The notes beneath the pieces were generated by a model. It worked only from the letters and a program-made list of their open reading frames with translations. It had not been told where the DNA came from and made no database searches. The position numbers were made by a program, and so were the translations under genes. A stretch of DNA of 64,000 nt from Macrotis lagotis (taxonomy: Eukaryota; Chordata; Mammalia; Peramelemorphia; Peramelidae): contig NC_133660.1 of NCBI RefSeq assembly GCF_037893015.1, positions 163,057,728 through 163,121,727 of the forward strand, given 5' to 3'. This document shows, piece after piece, positions 34,255 through 47,519 of the stretch. Numbering within the stretch: position 1 is the first letter of the stretch; each line of letters starts with the position of its first letter.

Positions 34255-35747
34255 TATTTTTTTTAAATTTATTTTTATTAAAGATATTATTTGAGGTTTA
34301 CAATTTTCCCCCCAATCTTGCTCCCCCCCCCCCCCCCACGGAAAGCAATCTGTCAGTCTTTACTTTGTTTCCATGTTGTACCTTCATCCAAATTGGGTGT
34401 GATGAGAGAGAAATCATATCCTTAAAGAAGAGAAGTCTAAGAGGTAACAAGATCGGACAATAAGATATCTGGTTTTTTTCTAAATTAAAGGGAATAGTCC
34501 TTGCACTTTGTCCAAACTCCACAGGTCCTTATCTGGATACAGATGGCACTCTCCTCTCCAGACAGCCCAAAATTGTTCCCGATTGTTGCACTGATGGAAT
34601 GAGCAAGTCCTTCAAGGTTGATCATCATCCCATGTTGCTGTTAGGGTGTACAGTGTTTTTCTGGTTCTGCTCATCTCACTCAGCTTCAGCTCATACAAAT
34701 CCCTCCTGGCTTCCCTGAAATCCCATCCCTCCTGGTTTCTAATAGAATAATAGTGTTCCATGACATACATATACCACAGTTTGCTAAGCCATTCCCCAAT
34801 TGAAGGACATTTACTTGATTTCCAATTCTTTGCCACCACAAACAGGGCTACAATAAATATTTTTGTGCAAGTAATGTTTTTACCCTTTTTCATCACCTCT
34901 TCAGGATATAGACCCAGTAGTGGTATTGCTGGGTCAAAGGGTATGCACATTTTTGTTTCCCTTTGGGCATAGTTCCAAATAGCTCTCCAGAAGGGTTTGG
35001 ATGAGTTCACAGCTCCACCAACAGTGTAATAGTGTCCCAGATGTCCCACATCCCTTCCAACAATGATCATTATCCTTCCTGGTCATATTGGCCAATCTGA
35101 GAGGTGTGAGGTGGTGCCTCAGAGAAGCTTTAATTTGAATTTCTGTAATAATTAATGATTTAGAACATTTTTTCATATGGCTATGGATTGCTTTGATCTC
35201 CTCATCTGTAAATTGCCTTTGCATATCCTTTGACCATTTGTCAATTGAGGAATGGCTTTTTGTTTTAAAAATATGACTCAGTTCTCTGTATATTTTAGAA
35301 ATGAGTCCTTTGTCAGAATCATTAGTTGTAAAGATTGTTTCCCAATTTACTACATTTCTTTTGATCTTGGTTACATTGGTTTTATCTGTGCAAAAGCTTT
35401 TTAATTTAATGTAATCGAAATCATCTAATTGGTTTTGGTGACGTTCTCCAACTCTTCCTTAGTCATAAACTGCTCCCCTTTCCATATATCTGACAGGTAG
35501 ACTAGTCCTTGATCTTCTAATTTGCTTATAGTATTGTTTTTTATGTCTAAGTCCTGTAACCATTTGGATCTTATCTTGGTAAAGGGTGTGAGGTATTGGT
35601 CTAATCTAAGTTTCTTCCATACTGACTTCCAATTATCTCAGCAATTTTTATCAAAGAGGGAGTTTTTATCCCAATGGCCGGACTCTTTGTGTTTATCAAA
35701 CAGCAGATTACTATAATCATCTCCTGCTTTTACACCTAGTCTATTCC
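34255..35747 (-). mobile_element. 5'-truncated L1 (about 1.5 kb)
   Basis: The 3' UTR with its C-run (plus view), the ctttgtttccatgttgtacc block and gatgagagagaaatcatatc, then ORF2 C-terminal coding on the minus strand. A 152-codon frame at 34612-35070 contains GKNITCTKIFIVALFVVAKN and YTLTAT, closely parallel to the same part of the full-length L1. Homology stops abruptly at about 35747 (ctagtctattcc), the 5' truncation point. Confidence 0.93.
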
Positions 35748-36985
35748 AACCTTGAACACTGTCATCTTATCCTCTTCTTGATATTCTCTTAATCCCAGTT
35801 TTTCACAAAACTGCTAAGTCCCACTTCTCCTCCTTGACCTTTTCTCCTTTGTTGTGGCTTCAGACCACAGTCTCTAACTCTACATGTTCCCCAAGGTTCC
35901 ATCCCAGGTTCTTTCCTCTTCTCCTTTATTCTATTTGCTTAGTGATCACATTAGCTCCAAGGATTCAATAATCATTTCTATGAAGATGATGCTCAGACCT
36001 TTTTATCTAAATCTATCTAAATAACTCTATCTGTAACCTCCAGTCTTGCATTCTCAACTATCTCTTCAACATTTCAAATTGAATGTACTGTAGATATGAC
36101 AAACTCAGCACTCCAACAACCTCTTTCTAATTTTCCTATTACTATCAAGAGTACCACCATCCTCCTAGTAGTGACAGGAGGCTGGCAATGTAGGTGTTAT
36201 CCTCAGTTCTTCACTTTCTCTCACATCTCATATCCAATCTTCTGCCAAGACCTATTAATTCTACCTTTGAAATATATCTTTTATTATCCCCCTTTTTTAA
36301 AACTACCTTTCTTTCCTTTGACAATGCCACCACCATGTTGCAACCCCTCAACACCTGGACTATAGCAATCTCTTGTTGGTTGATCTCTCTGCCTCAAGTC
36401 TCTCCTCATTCCAGTATATCTTCCATTCAGTTATCAAAATGTCCTTCCTAAATTTCAAGTTAGATTATGTTATACCCCTCCCCATCCCCACCTCCATTTA
36501 ATAAACTCCCAATGACACCCTATTACCACCAGGATGATCTTTTACCATCTTTCCAATTTTCTCATATCTTTCCAATTTTCTCATATCTTACTCCCCTCCA
36601 CATATTCCACAATTCAGAGACACTGACCTCATTGATAGTTTTGCACATCATTCCATCTTTTGACTCTATGCGATATCATGGACTGCCCCCATGCCAGGAA
36701 TAAAACATTTTCCCTCTTTATCTCTACCTCCTAGCTTCATTAGTTTCTCCCAAGTTTCAACTAAAAGTATACCTTCTATAAGAAACCTTTCCTGTACCTT
36801 CCCAATTCCTTTGCCTTTCTTTTGAAATTCTGTATTTATCCTGTTCGCACATTTCTCCCCATTAGATTTTGACATCTTTGAGTGCAGGAACTTTTTTTGA
36901 CCTTTCTTTGTATCAACAGAATTTAGCATAGTGACTGACACATAGTTCTCACTTATCAAATGCTTTTTGACATAACTTGTTTTTC
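35748..36985 (+). mobile_element. L2/L3 (CR1-clade) LINE 3' portion, decayed
   Basis: Pieces of the ORF2 C-terminal part survive (gagtaccaccatcctcctag; caacacctggactatagcaa; aactcccaatgacaccctat), then ttagattttgacatctttga, gtgcaggaac and ctgacacatagttctcac near the end. It starts exactly where the truncated L1 ends. A 22-bp tandem repeat (atctttccaattttctcat twice) occurs at about 36547-36590. Confidence 0.7.
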
Positions 36986-38285
36986 CTTGATACCACAATG
37001 ATGTGAGTCCTTGGAAGAATTGACATATTTATATGGAACTTTCAAGGGGAGGATTGTTAGTTGAATCAATCAACCAATCACCACACTTCACTTAGCCCTG
37101 ATATCTTCATGAACTGAGAATACATTTAGCTTAAGTTCTTCAAAGGTATAAATAATGCCTAAAGATTTATATTAAATTGATAGGTCAATCCCAGGCTTTC
37201 AACTTGGGGCAAAAAAAGGTATTTGATCAATTTAGGAGGAATGGCCCAAAGGCCAGAGTCTCCACATTGCAGAGTATGTAGTATGTGGAGGAAAGCAAGG
37301 TCATTGGATGAAGTGAAATGATGGTACATATAAAGTCTATTAGTATATTGACAATGACTTCTTGACCTGTACAAAAATCTTTGTGGAATTTGTATATTTA
37401 GTAGTTTGAGACCATTTTGGAGATCAGAAATAGCAAATAGGAGATGGGAGTACCAGCCACTTAATCTGGGAGCCTCAAAATTTGTGAGATCCCTCAGAAA
37501 GACTTGTTTGGGAGATTGAGTGGGGGAAGGAGATGAGAAAACTGAGTCTCCCAGCCTTCCCACCTTGACCACCTTGTGAGCTTAGGAAGGACTAAAGGAT
37601 TTGGGTCTTCTTATCTTCCCACTGACTTCCCAACTTCATCCCTTGACCAACTTTTGGCAGTGTCTCCATCAGGGGTGAAGACAACTAGACATGAAGAAAT
37701 ATAGTGGAATAACTACACCACATGAAAGAAGAACTTTATGAGTTACCCCACCATGAAAGGGAAAAAAATACTTCCAGTCTCCAGGAGCTGAGATTTATCC
37801 CTTTGCCACTTGAGCCCAGTTTACCATGGACTCTGTATGCACTGATGGGAAAATATGTCACAGTCTTTGGGGATTTTCTGAAACAATTGTTTTTACTATA
37901 CCTCTATGCTAAAGTACTCCTCCCCTCAAAGCTAGTGATTTCATTGATAGTCAAGAGAGGAAGCAGACTGGGGAGGTCATAGCATTACAAAGATGCTCCC
38001 AACCCCTCTAAGTCACCCCTACACTCCAAGAAGACAAGCAGCAGTCTTGATTTGAGGCTCCAATCTGCCAATAAAAATTGAAATGAAGAGTAGCCAAAGT
38101 CTACTTTTACACTGTAAATATTTTCTTGGGGCCAGAGTTGTTGTTATCATATTACAAATGAAGAATATATAATGAATATATAAAAGAATATGTAACTATA
38201 TAAAAATATCCAAGATCTCATGCTGCTAAATGACATCTGATTGAGGGCAAGATGAGATTGGATTATGTATTTTTTAACAATTCTA
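36986..38285. other. Non-coding, nothing recognised
   Basis: A 137-codon minus frame (37159-37572) shows no family features. No repeat assigned. Confidence 0.4.
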
Positions 38286-38291
38286 TAATGA

Positions 38292-38430
38292 TAGGGTAGC
38301 TAGGTGGTACAGTGGATAGTGAATTGGTCCTGGAGTCAGGAGGACCTGAGTTCAAATCCAGTGTTCTGAAAATTGTTAGCTATGTGGCTCTGGACAAGTT
38401 GCTTAATCCTGATTTCCTTACCACCTCACA
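38292..38430 (+). mobile_element. SINE, diverged
   Basis: gggtagctaggtggtacagt start, then ggagtcaggaggacctgagt; the 3' half is altered (gttctgaaaattgttagcta). Confidence 0.82.
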
Positions 38431-39169
38431 CCAAAAAATTCAAATTTAGCAAATGTTTATTTTATAAATCTTGGTTGAACTAAGCGATTCAGTAAAATGC
38501 CAGATGCATGATGAAGACTAAACTTTACTAATTCAACCCTCACCTCCCTCTCCTCCACACAGGCATCTTTAACTGCAGAAAGCACAATCATTTGCCACAG
38601 TCAACACATCTTGTCTTCTCTCATTGATGCAGACTACCATGAAAATCAAGTAAGAAGAGAGTGGGGAAAAAAAAAGTCTTACTATCTGTTTTCATAGGAT
38701 CTTCTGTCTGATTTCCATCAAGTCTGTCCTGATTTCCTTTAGTAGAACTTCTCTTAGTGACTGAGCTAGTCATTAATCTCTTATTTCATTGAGTCAGTGA
38801 TTCTTTTCTGTGTATTCCCTGTTTATCCATCCAGGGCCTCAGTAGGATAGGCCATTTGGCTGCTTTTCTCTGTATTGCCTGGGGAAGCAAAAGCCTTGCC
38901 AATGCAAAGCCATAATACTAAAAGTTACATATGACACCAAGGGTTTTTTTTTAATGTCAACTGAAGAAGAGGGCACTTGCTGGGCAAGGTCTAAATATGG
39001 GCTCATTAGAACTTTTGATTTTAATTTTCTAGGTAAGAGTGGATCAGTAGGGTGGATAGTCCTCTCCATGACTATGTGTGGTTTCAGTCCATAGGGATTT
39101 CCACCTTCATGTCTCTTGTGGGTTTCTCTTATTTTCACATACACCTAGGATAGGTCCTCAAAAATCTCA
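38431..39169. other. Non-coding, nothing recognised
   Basis: A 101-codon minus frame (38839-39144) shows no family features. Confidence 0.4.
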
Positions 39170-39850
39170 CCTCTAAGATCTTTGATTGGTCTCCCCTGCC
39201 TGAAGACCCTCCCTATTCTAATTTATCAGAGGATGGACTTTTTTTCCTTGAGTGAAGTCTCATCTGTGAAAGTAAATATTCTAAAGTGTAGGTCTCCCTG
39301 CTCCCCTCCCTCACTCAGTAAACTCTAGTGATTTTGAATTACCTCCAAGATCCAATATACATGTCCTGGTAGGCTTTCAAAGCCCCTTACAATCTGGTCA
39401 GATACATGATAGTAGTTCCTTCGTGCACTTAACAATCAAACAGAACTTTTCTTGATCTTTGTCTCCCTCCACGTCTCTTCCTAACTGTTTGCCTGGATTC
39501 CTTCAAGACTCAGTTAAACTCCTTCCTTCTAAAGGAGACCTGTGCTGGTTCTCCCCACTGCTTGTGCCTTTCCTCTAAGTTTAATTTCCATCTACTTGGT
39601 AGATATCTTAGACACACAAATATATGCATGTATATAAACACACATTTTATTTACACACATACATACCTGTTTGTATATCCATATGTATAGGTGGGCACAA
39701 ATGGCATGCTACATTCATACATATACACACAAATATATATGCACATAATTTATATGTTGCTTCCCCCTTTAGAACATGAGCTTTTGGAGGGTGGGAGCCA
39801 TATTTTTGTCTTCCTCTGTCTCTCAGCCCTTAGGTCAGTGTTTTACTAAA
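39170..39850 (+). mobile_element. L2/L3-type LINE 3' fragment
   Basis: ttgaattacctccaagatcc, ccccttacaatctggtcaga, cctggattccttcaagactc and agaacatgagcttttggagg in order. An AT/CA-rich low-complexity insert lies at 39610-39760. Confidence 0.65.
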
Positions 39851-40964
39851 GTAAGGCTGATAACCTGAATAAAATACAGATATGGAAAATGTTCTAAGAA
39901 GTGAAAATATGCTACTATGACAGACATATCCCACCTAATATTCTTAACGAGTTCTATGGAAACATAATGAAGTTAGATGAAGCAATGTCAGCACAGACTG
40001 TTCCTTAGGAATGTTATAAATGGCCAATAGCACAAATGATTATGTGGTATTTGTGACTTTGCTCTGTGCTTAGCTCATAATAAACTGTTGATGTTACTAC
40101 AAAATGACTTTTTTAGGTTGGGAGGGAACTTTTAAAAGATTGAGTGATGAAAAAGAAGAGGCAAAGAAGGACTGAGAAGGTTCCACTTTCAGTTTTCTCT
40201 ATATTATCCTACTCAATGAGGTCAGCAACTAGGAGGAGCCTATGCTACATCTCCCTAGGACCCTCTCCCATGTCTTCTAACTTGCTCTCCCCTATCCTTT
40301 CCAGATCACCACTAAATTCCTCACTCCCTTACCAAAAAAACTGAATAGTCAATTCATTTCTCCCTCAATAGTGTCCCTGCTAGCATCATTTTCCCCCAAT
40401 GTCCCTGTTTGTAGATGTCATTACACAAATTACTTTGGACTCTCACTTAGAAATGCCCAAACATCACTCTTTTACTGTAGTCCACCTCTTTATTTGTGAG
40501 GGTTTATTTTTCCATCCATCATTAATTCGTTTCAGGTCTCTTTGTTATCTAGATTCCATTAAAAAGTGTCTTCCTCTGAGAGTAAATAAGGTTTACTGAA
40601 CAGTAAGTAGTACAAGCTATATTATCTCCATTTTACAGATGAAGAAATTGAGACAAATGATCTTCCTAGAGGATCATGCACCTAGTAAATAAAAGAGGCA
40701 GTACTGATTTTCTTTCTTCCATCCATATTTGAAAAGTGAATTAAAATTATATATTGCCCAGATTATACAACACATAGATAGTCTGCCGAGTATGCATGTA
40801 TATGTAGATAGGTATTTTACACTGGAAAATGAACTGGGCTCACATATGAATTGAAGGAGGACAAGGAGCCTCATCAATGTAGAGAATTGTTCAGTGCTTT
40901 CAATGACCACCTGTTGCTCCCTATTGAGAAAGTCCATCTCTTTAATATCAATTTTTTCTGCAGT
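39851..40964. other. Non-coding, mostly unassigned
   Basis: A MIR-like piece (tctccattttacagatgaag) at about 40615-40700; otherwise nothing named. Confidence 0.4.
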
Positions 40965-41760
40965 AACTGATCAATCAACATTTATTAAGCATCTACTATA
41001 TGTTAGGTACTGTAATAAACCCTGGGGATACCATAAAAAGAGCAAGAAACAGTTGCTACCTTTGAGGATCTTACAATATCATAGAGCAGATGACTAATAA
41101 ACAAATTTATGCAAAAAACTATATACAAGATAAATAGAAAATAATTGAGAGAAGGAAATCACTAGAATTAGAAGTTGAGAAAGGCTTCTTGTAGAATACT
41201 TGATTTTAATTGGAACTTAATGAAAGCCATGGAAGTCAAGAGATGAAATTGAGGAGGGAGAGAAACAAGCACGAGGACAGAGAAAAATGCCTTGGGAGTT
41301 TTGAGTGGAGTGTCTTCTTTCTGAAACAGCCAGGTGATCAGGGTCATTGGGTGAAGACCATGGAGAAAGGTGTAAGAAGACTGGAAAGGTAGGAGGGGGC
41401 TGGTTATAGAAGGCTTAATATGACACAGTATTTTTTATGTGAACCTGGGGGTGATTACTGGGGTTTTTTGAGTGTGAGTGTTGGTGGCAGAAGTGGGTTA
41501 TCATGACTGTACCTCTGTTACAGAAAAAATCACTGTATTGACTGAGTGGAAGATGGAGATTTGTGGCAGGCAGCTAGTGAAATAGTCCAAAGTGAGGCAA
41601 TGAGGCTGGGTACAAGTGGTGGCCATGTCAGAGAAGAGAAGAAGGTAATATTCAGGAAATGTTGCAAAGGTGGGCATTCTAACTTCGAGACTATGAATCA
41701 TGGAACACCCTGATTTTAAAAGGAACAAAAGACTAGATGACTCTGTTGTCAATGAAAAAA
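40965..41760 (+). repeat. Ancient interspersed repeat (same family)
   Basis: atcaacatttattaagcatc, taaaccctggggataccata, gaaggcttcttgtagaatac-like text, ggtgtaagaagactggaaag, gtgaaatagtccaaagtgag. The longest copy outside KIT. Confidence 0.65.
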
Positions 41761-42496
41761 AGATATGGTGAGTGGAATAGATTGAAATATTCTCCCAAAG
41801 TTGATGTGTTTGTAAAACAAAATTGTTAGTATGATATGGTGGGGGGGGGGGGGGAACTGTTTTTTTCTGAAGTCAGAAGACCTGGGTTTATTTTTGCCTC
41901 TTCACTTACTCACTACTACCTGTAGAATGTTGGGAAAACAGAGACCAAGAAAGAACATGAGATTGGGTAATACTCATAATCTAGGTGTGCAAATAGAAGA
42001 TTATATAAACAAGGAGGAAATGGTGAGGGGGAACACATCACTTGAACCCTCTTTTAGAAATGGTCAAGGGGGACAGAAAGCACACTTAAGTGTAGAAATA
42101 TACACAACTCAGGCAAACAAATAGGAAGGTGGGAGAAGACAGATTTAAGAAGGGATTATTACAAGCAAAATAAAGCTAACTTTGGAGAATAAATCATAAA
42201 GGAAGTTAGAAAATAAAGATGGTAAGAACTAGTGATTGGTGTCAGGGTGAAGAAAATGAAAGAGGAGCAAGATGCATAAATAGATTACATCAAACAGATC
42301 GCTAATGCTGTGTATGCTCATTTCTCACTTTTCTTCTTTGTAAACAGGGAAAAGGATGTTAAAAAATAAAAAGTATATGAAAATAGAAGATGTATGTAAT
42401 TAATAATCATAAATGCTAACATCATTGTGTTAAATTCACCCATAAAATAGAAGCAAATAGTAGGATGGGTTAGAATTAAAGGGGTTTTATTCATTT
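41761..42496. other. Unassigned, with a G14 run
   Basis: A run of 14 G at 41841-41854. Otherwise purine-rich DNA without recognised element. Confidence 0.4.
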
Positions 42497-42632
42497 GGAG
42501 GGAGGGAAGCAATGGGGATTATGACTTGTCAAGGGTCACACAGTTAATAAGTATCTGAGGCCTGATTTAAACTCATGTTCTCCTTATTCTAGAGTCAGTT
42601 CTCTATCCACTGTGCCACCTAGCTGCCCCAGA
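42497..42632 (-). mobile_element. SINE, older copy
   Basis: Plus view ggattatgacttgtcaaggg to ccacctagctgcccca; it lacks the taattattaagtgtctgagg wording of the young copies, so it belongs to an older subfamily. Confidence 0.85.
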
Positions 42633-44520
42633 AATAAAATCTTGTTAAAAATGGGATCGCAAACTTAACAAGCTGAATTGTCCAGCCTGTGGAATGTTTT
42701 TCTCACAGTATTTCCAAGTTGGAACTTACCATAGCATGAACTCCACTGAAATAGTCTTTGGAAATTTGTGACATTTCCACGCCATACTGAGGCATCAGAC
42801 TAAGACTTTTATGAAAGATTCTCATCGCCATATATACTTTTAAAAAGTTCAGTGTCTATGGACTTGGGGCATTTCTTTGGCTTGATTAACATTTGACCTC
42901 CTTCAAACAACTGCCTTTGCATCTCAGCTGTCATTGATTAGTGGCATGTGAACTTCTGGTGCACAAGACTATATGAGGTTCACTTGCATGAGTCAAGTTA
43001 ACAGTGGGTCTTGCCTAGAACATGAGATTTGCCATAACATTGTGGAGAGAATGGAAAAGACCAAAGACATCAAGTGTAGGTCTCTCTCCCAACTTTGCAA
43101 ATGGTAGTACTGTACTAGGGGAGAGCAGATATCAATCTCTCCAAGGCATATACCTAGTTCTAAATCTCTTGAATCATTAGGGATCCATAACTGAACTTAG
43201 TAAATTCATCTTCCATGTTAGTCTACATAAGATTCATCTTTTTGTGGTAACACATTAAACCTCAGTTAATTTGTTTATTTCAGAAAGCAATTAAGAATGA
43301 ATTAGAGAATTCTGTAATATGATTTGACTACTAAACTTGAGAATTGGATTACACAGAATTGGTATTGGATTGGGGGATGTTTTGTGGGGTTCAGCATCCA
43401 GGACAACTTGACTATCTGGAATTCTCAGGGAATAAATCATTCTGGACATTTTAATTTTCTAGAGAACTAGAGATTTGTCCATTTAATCAATAAAACCCTT
43501 TTTAATTAAAAAAAGATTAGATAGTATTCTTTATAAAACTTATTGCACAACTTTTCATGGTAACAAAAAAAAAGTAGGGGAAAATGGGTTGCCATCAATT
43601 TGGAAATGATTAGCAAATTGTGGTTTAAGAGTTTAGGAGTTTTAACCCCACCTCAATCAATGCAATTATAGAAAGACAGGCATTTCAATTCAATCAATCA
43701 ACAGAATAAACTGGGTGTGAAGACATTTTCTTATAACCTCACCACAATAGGATCAGGGCATTAATTAATTTGAGAGGATTGTGGTAGGAAGCATCTTATG
43801 ATTACCTAAAACAATCATACCTCTGGGTCTAAATATGGAAACAGAAGCCAATCCAATGATGAGCCAATCAGAAAGTAATCAGTGATGGAACAATACAAAT
43901 TTATTACTTGAGACAGTTCCAGCTGGCCCTAAGTCTCCACAAAGGAATCAACCTTGGGAGGAAAGATTTTTCTTTCTGTTTCTCCTTCCCCCTACTCAAC
44001 TGATCTTAGACTGGGCCAGTCTAGATTTCATCTAGTTGGGATCATTGGTATAGTAGAACAGAGTGACCCACGGAGGACAGATGAATTTAGGAGGAATTAC
44101 TGCCAAGAAGAATGTGACTCTTTTCATCAAAGAATGCTGCCCAGACACACCAAAAAGAACTTCAGGACACAAAGCAGTAGAGAGCATGAGTTACTTCTTT
44201 GCCACAAGTATTTTATGCTCATTGTACTTAAAATTTGAGCACATCCTCTCCGTGTATCTCTGTATACTTAAATGTGCCTTAACTTTGGGGGGGAAGGGGA
44301 AAATGTTTTAACAACTTTTTTTTTATTATATCTTAGTATATACCTTTGTCAAAAGCTCATTGAGACTAATCTGACCATTAATGGAAAGCATATGGTTGAG
44401 GGCTCATCAGTAACACTTCTATAAAACCAGACCTTCGAGGTTATCTAACCCTAGAATTCTGAGAGAATATACAGTCAAATTGACTCTATGAGGATCCCAA
44501 AACATGAGTACAAGTATTTT
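42633..44520. other. Longest repeat-free looking stretch downstream of KIT
   Basis: About 1.9 kb with no repeat I can name. It contains three CCAAT words within about 30 bases near 43852-43872. Two overlapping plus frames (43954-44238 and 44063-44311) lack family features. Confidence 0.35.
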
Positions 44521-44676
44521 TTATTTTCTTTAGGTTTTTGCAAGGCAATGGGGTTAAGTGGCTTGCCCGAGGCCACACAACTAGGTAATTATTAAGTATC
44601 TGAGGCTGGATTTGAACTCAGGTTCTCCTGACTCCAGGGCCAGTGCTCTATCCACTGTGCCACCTAGCTGCCCCCA
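44521..44676 (-). mobile_element. SINE
   Basis: Plus view ggtttttgcaaggcaatggg to ccacctagctgccccc, full length. Confidence 0.92.
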
Positions 44677-44769
44677 CATATTCATTGGGGGAATTAGAGC
44701 AGTATGGATGATAGAGTAGCATTAAAAGAGTAGTGTCTAAGATTCAGATAGTCAATATGGGTTAGGTTC

Positions 44770-44950
44770 CCCCCCCCACTCCTATCAACTGTGTTATTAT
44801 AGGCAGACTTTTTAACTTTTCAGAATCTATTTCCTAAATTGGAAAATGGAGCTTATATTTACACTACTTACCTGTCACAGAATTGTTGAAGGGGAAGTAT
44901 AATGTAAACCTTAAAACACTATAAAAAGTATGGTAAAAATTCAACTTGTG
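44770..44950 (+). mobile_element. MIR SINE relic
   Basis: ttataggcagactttttaac, aatctatttcctaaattgga, aatggagcttatatttac in order. Confidence 0.55.
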
Positions 44951-45639
44951 TAGATGATCATGGGCTGCTTGTGTATGTTAGCAAGTGGGGAAGAAGTTTG
45001 TCACGTTCATGGAAATGGTATTACACGAAGCACCAGTTCCATAATATATTTTTACCTCTTTAGAGAGATTTCTTAATGTAAACATATGAAACATAATGAG
45101 CACAGATTAGAAGTCTAAAAATTCTGTGACTCTGGAATTATCTTAAGTGGTGGAATTTCAAGTACTGTGACACCTGGTTGAAAGGGATTTAGGACTAGAG
45201 GGAGGATATAAAAACTCAAATCACATTAAGTAAGCAACTGCTTACTAATTAAATTGACTCTACCTAGGAAAGTGCTGCCAATTAGAAGTATCAAAACCTG
45301 TACTGACCCCTTTTAGTCCAAGGTTTTATTTGACTCATTGTATCCAGGGATTTTTTTTCTCACTATTTTGTGCTAGTTTCTGTCTTTAAATCATTCTGAG
45401 ACTAAAAGAAAGTCCATACAGCACATCCTTAACTCTATCAGTCCATGATGATATAGCCTTTTTCTAGGGAGTCAGTTCCCTTGGGTTTTCATGGACTTAG
45501 ATCAATTAGTACAGACACAGTCTAGGGATCTATACTGCTCTCAAAAACTTAATATTCTGTCAAAATATAATATGTCCACAAATATTTGTAATACCTTGGG
45601 AAGAGATATTGGCAATTAGGGAGAAATGAGCAAATGTCT
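44951..45639. other. Non-coding, nothing recognised
   Basis: No element assigned. Confidence 0.4.
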
Positions 45640-46130
45640 CTTGTTAAGATAAAGCCTTCACCCTGGCCCTCTTAGGATGCTAGGGTTTGAAGAGGCAGAG
45701 GTTGGGGGAGGATTCCAGGTAAAGAGAAGGAAACAGAAGTTGGAATTATTTTGTAAAGGTTAGTGTGGCCACTTTGGCTGGACCTTAGAATACATTAGGG
45801 AAAGTTATAGCCAATAAGCCTTGAAAGCTTATTGGGTCCAGATTGTAGAGGAGATTAAATGCTAAACAAGTGTCTTTATTAAGTCTAGTTGCTACATGAA
45901 GCTATTGTAGTATATTGAGGGTGATATGGTGAGATTTGTGATTTAGGAATATAATTTTGGCAACTGTGTAGAGGCAAGGTTGGAGATGAGATGGATTCAA
46001 ACCAGGGAAGACATTTAGTACATTTAATTCAAAGGTTCAGGGGAGAAATAATGAGACCTTGATCTAGGGTGGTGGTCAGCTGAGTAGAGATAATTGATAC
46101 CACAAGCATCATGGAGGGAGAGCCACAAGA
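45640..46130 (+). repeat. Ancient interspersed repeat (same family)
   Basis: ggattccaggtaaagagaag, ttggctggaccttagaatac, tgagggtgatatggtgagat, ctagggtggtggtcagctg in order. Confidence 0.55.
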
Positions 46131-46825
46131 TTTTGAAACTGATTAAATTAAATTATTTTCCCTTGGGGAAGTGGGATGTTTGGGAATGAAGAGATTTCCC
46201 AAACACCCCCATACTAGAATTCACATTCACCCTTTCTGTTCTTTTCAATGGATACTTCTGGAAAATATAACAGAAAAATACTCTACAATATAAAAATAAG
46301 TTCATAAGAAATGCTATTCTATGTGCTTAACAAATTCTTAATAGGGTCAAGGTTGAGTGGGACTCATGGTTTGAGTCTGGCAGAACATTCCATTTTTTCA
46401 ACTCCAGTTCTTGGACAGTAACTCTGGGTCACAGGATGTCATAGCCACAAAATAGTGAGGAAATAACAGTCCTAACAGCCTAAAACTCTAGACTAGTTGG
46501 AAGACTTAACTATATTGAGAAAGGTAAGATGAATGAAGAGGGAGGCAATGGAGATGTTAATATAAAAGGGGGGGGGAAAGTATTTTTTGTCACCAAAGAC
46601 CAGGTGGCAGAAACTTACTCCACCATGTCCTAATGTCTTAACTTTTTGGGTAATTTTTTTCACTCATAGAAAACTGTCATAAAACTCCTCAAGCTGCCTT
46701 CTAATTCTGACTTAATTGCTTACCAATATGATGTTGAAGAAGCACTTAGAGTTTTGATGGGGGGAGTATTTTTCATCTTTTTCCTTCAAATCACCTGGAC
46801 TCACCATCCTTGGCCAGCTTTATTG

Positions 46826-46827
<2 letters not shown>
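46131..46827. other. Non-coding, nothing recognised
   Basis: A short G run near 46568; otherwise no element assigned before the AT-rich microsatellite. Confidence 0.4.
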
Positions 46828-46875
<48 letters not shown>

Positions 46876-46975
46876 GTGTGTGTGTGTGTGTATATATATA
46901 TATGTATATATAATGCTTTATATATAGCATATAATATATGCTTTATCATATAATATATATTATCATATATAACCA
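46828..46975. repeat. (AT)n with embedded (GT)n, cruciform-prone
   Basis: AT from 46828 to about 46863, variants with ATGT, a GTGTGTGTGT run near 46876, more AT, then imperfect palindromes such as atagcatataatatatgct to 46975. Confidence 0.95.
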
Positions 46976-47519
46976 CTTTATCATGTTTCCTAGGTTATCC
47001 CACCAAAAAACTAAATATAATAAAAACTAGTGCTTCCTCAGTGTAAACCCAGTTCATTGTTCCCTAAGCATAAGTGAACACTGGTGAATCCTAGAAAGAA
47101 TAGGAATAGGCTGGGAAGAAACCAGGTAAAAGAGATCAACAAAGGGAATCTGTAAAGCCCTGCTTTTGCCACCACTAGCCAATATCCATTCCTATGTTAC
47201 TAACAGCTCCTGCCTTAAACCCCAGAAGTTTGAACTTTGAAGCCCAGTCTTTATGTCCATTCATGCTGAAAATCAAGGGCAAGGCAGCTTTAGTCCTGCT
47301 CCTCCATGGAATTTTTGAACTTATTGTAGAAAACTTCCATTTAATTTTGTTAGTGTACCTTCCCAACCCAGTTCCCCTCCTCAGAGTTCCCCAATAGGTC
47401 ATGACTGGTAAGGAGATTAGTGTCAGTGAGAGGCCAACCAGTGACATTCCTATTTAGAAGGACCAGAGGATATTGGTAAATTAGAGATTGCCCTGTGATT
47501 TTGATGATGAACACATCTC
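46976..47519. other. Non-coding, nothing recognised
   Basis: The two overlapping frames at 47175-47447 (minus) and 47194-47397 (plus) have no family features. Confidence 0.4.

Noticed and set aside
34323..34337. C15 run as a possible special structure
   Set aside because: It is the expanded G-rich block of the L1 3' UTR and may vary in length through slippage or sequencing error.
33971..34463. Frames with RERERE or SLSLSL runs
   Set aside because: They are translations of the (GA)n microsatellite joined to L1 3' UTR.
37159..37572. 137-codon minus-strand frame
   Set aside because: No recognisable domain or splice structure; length is compatible with chance over 64 kb.
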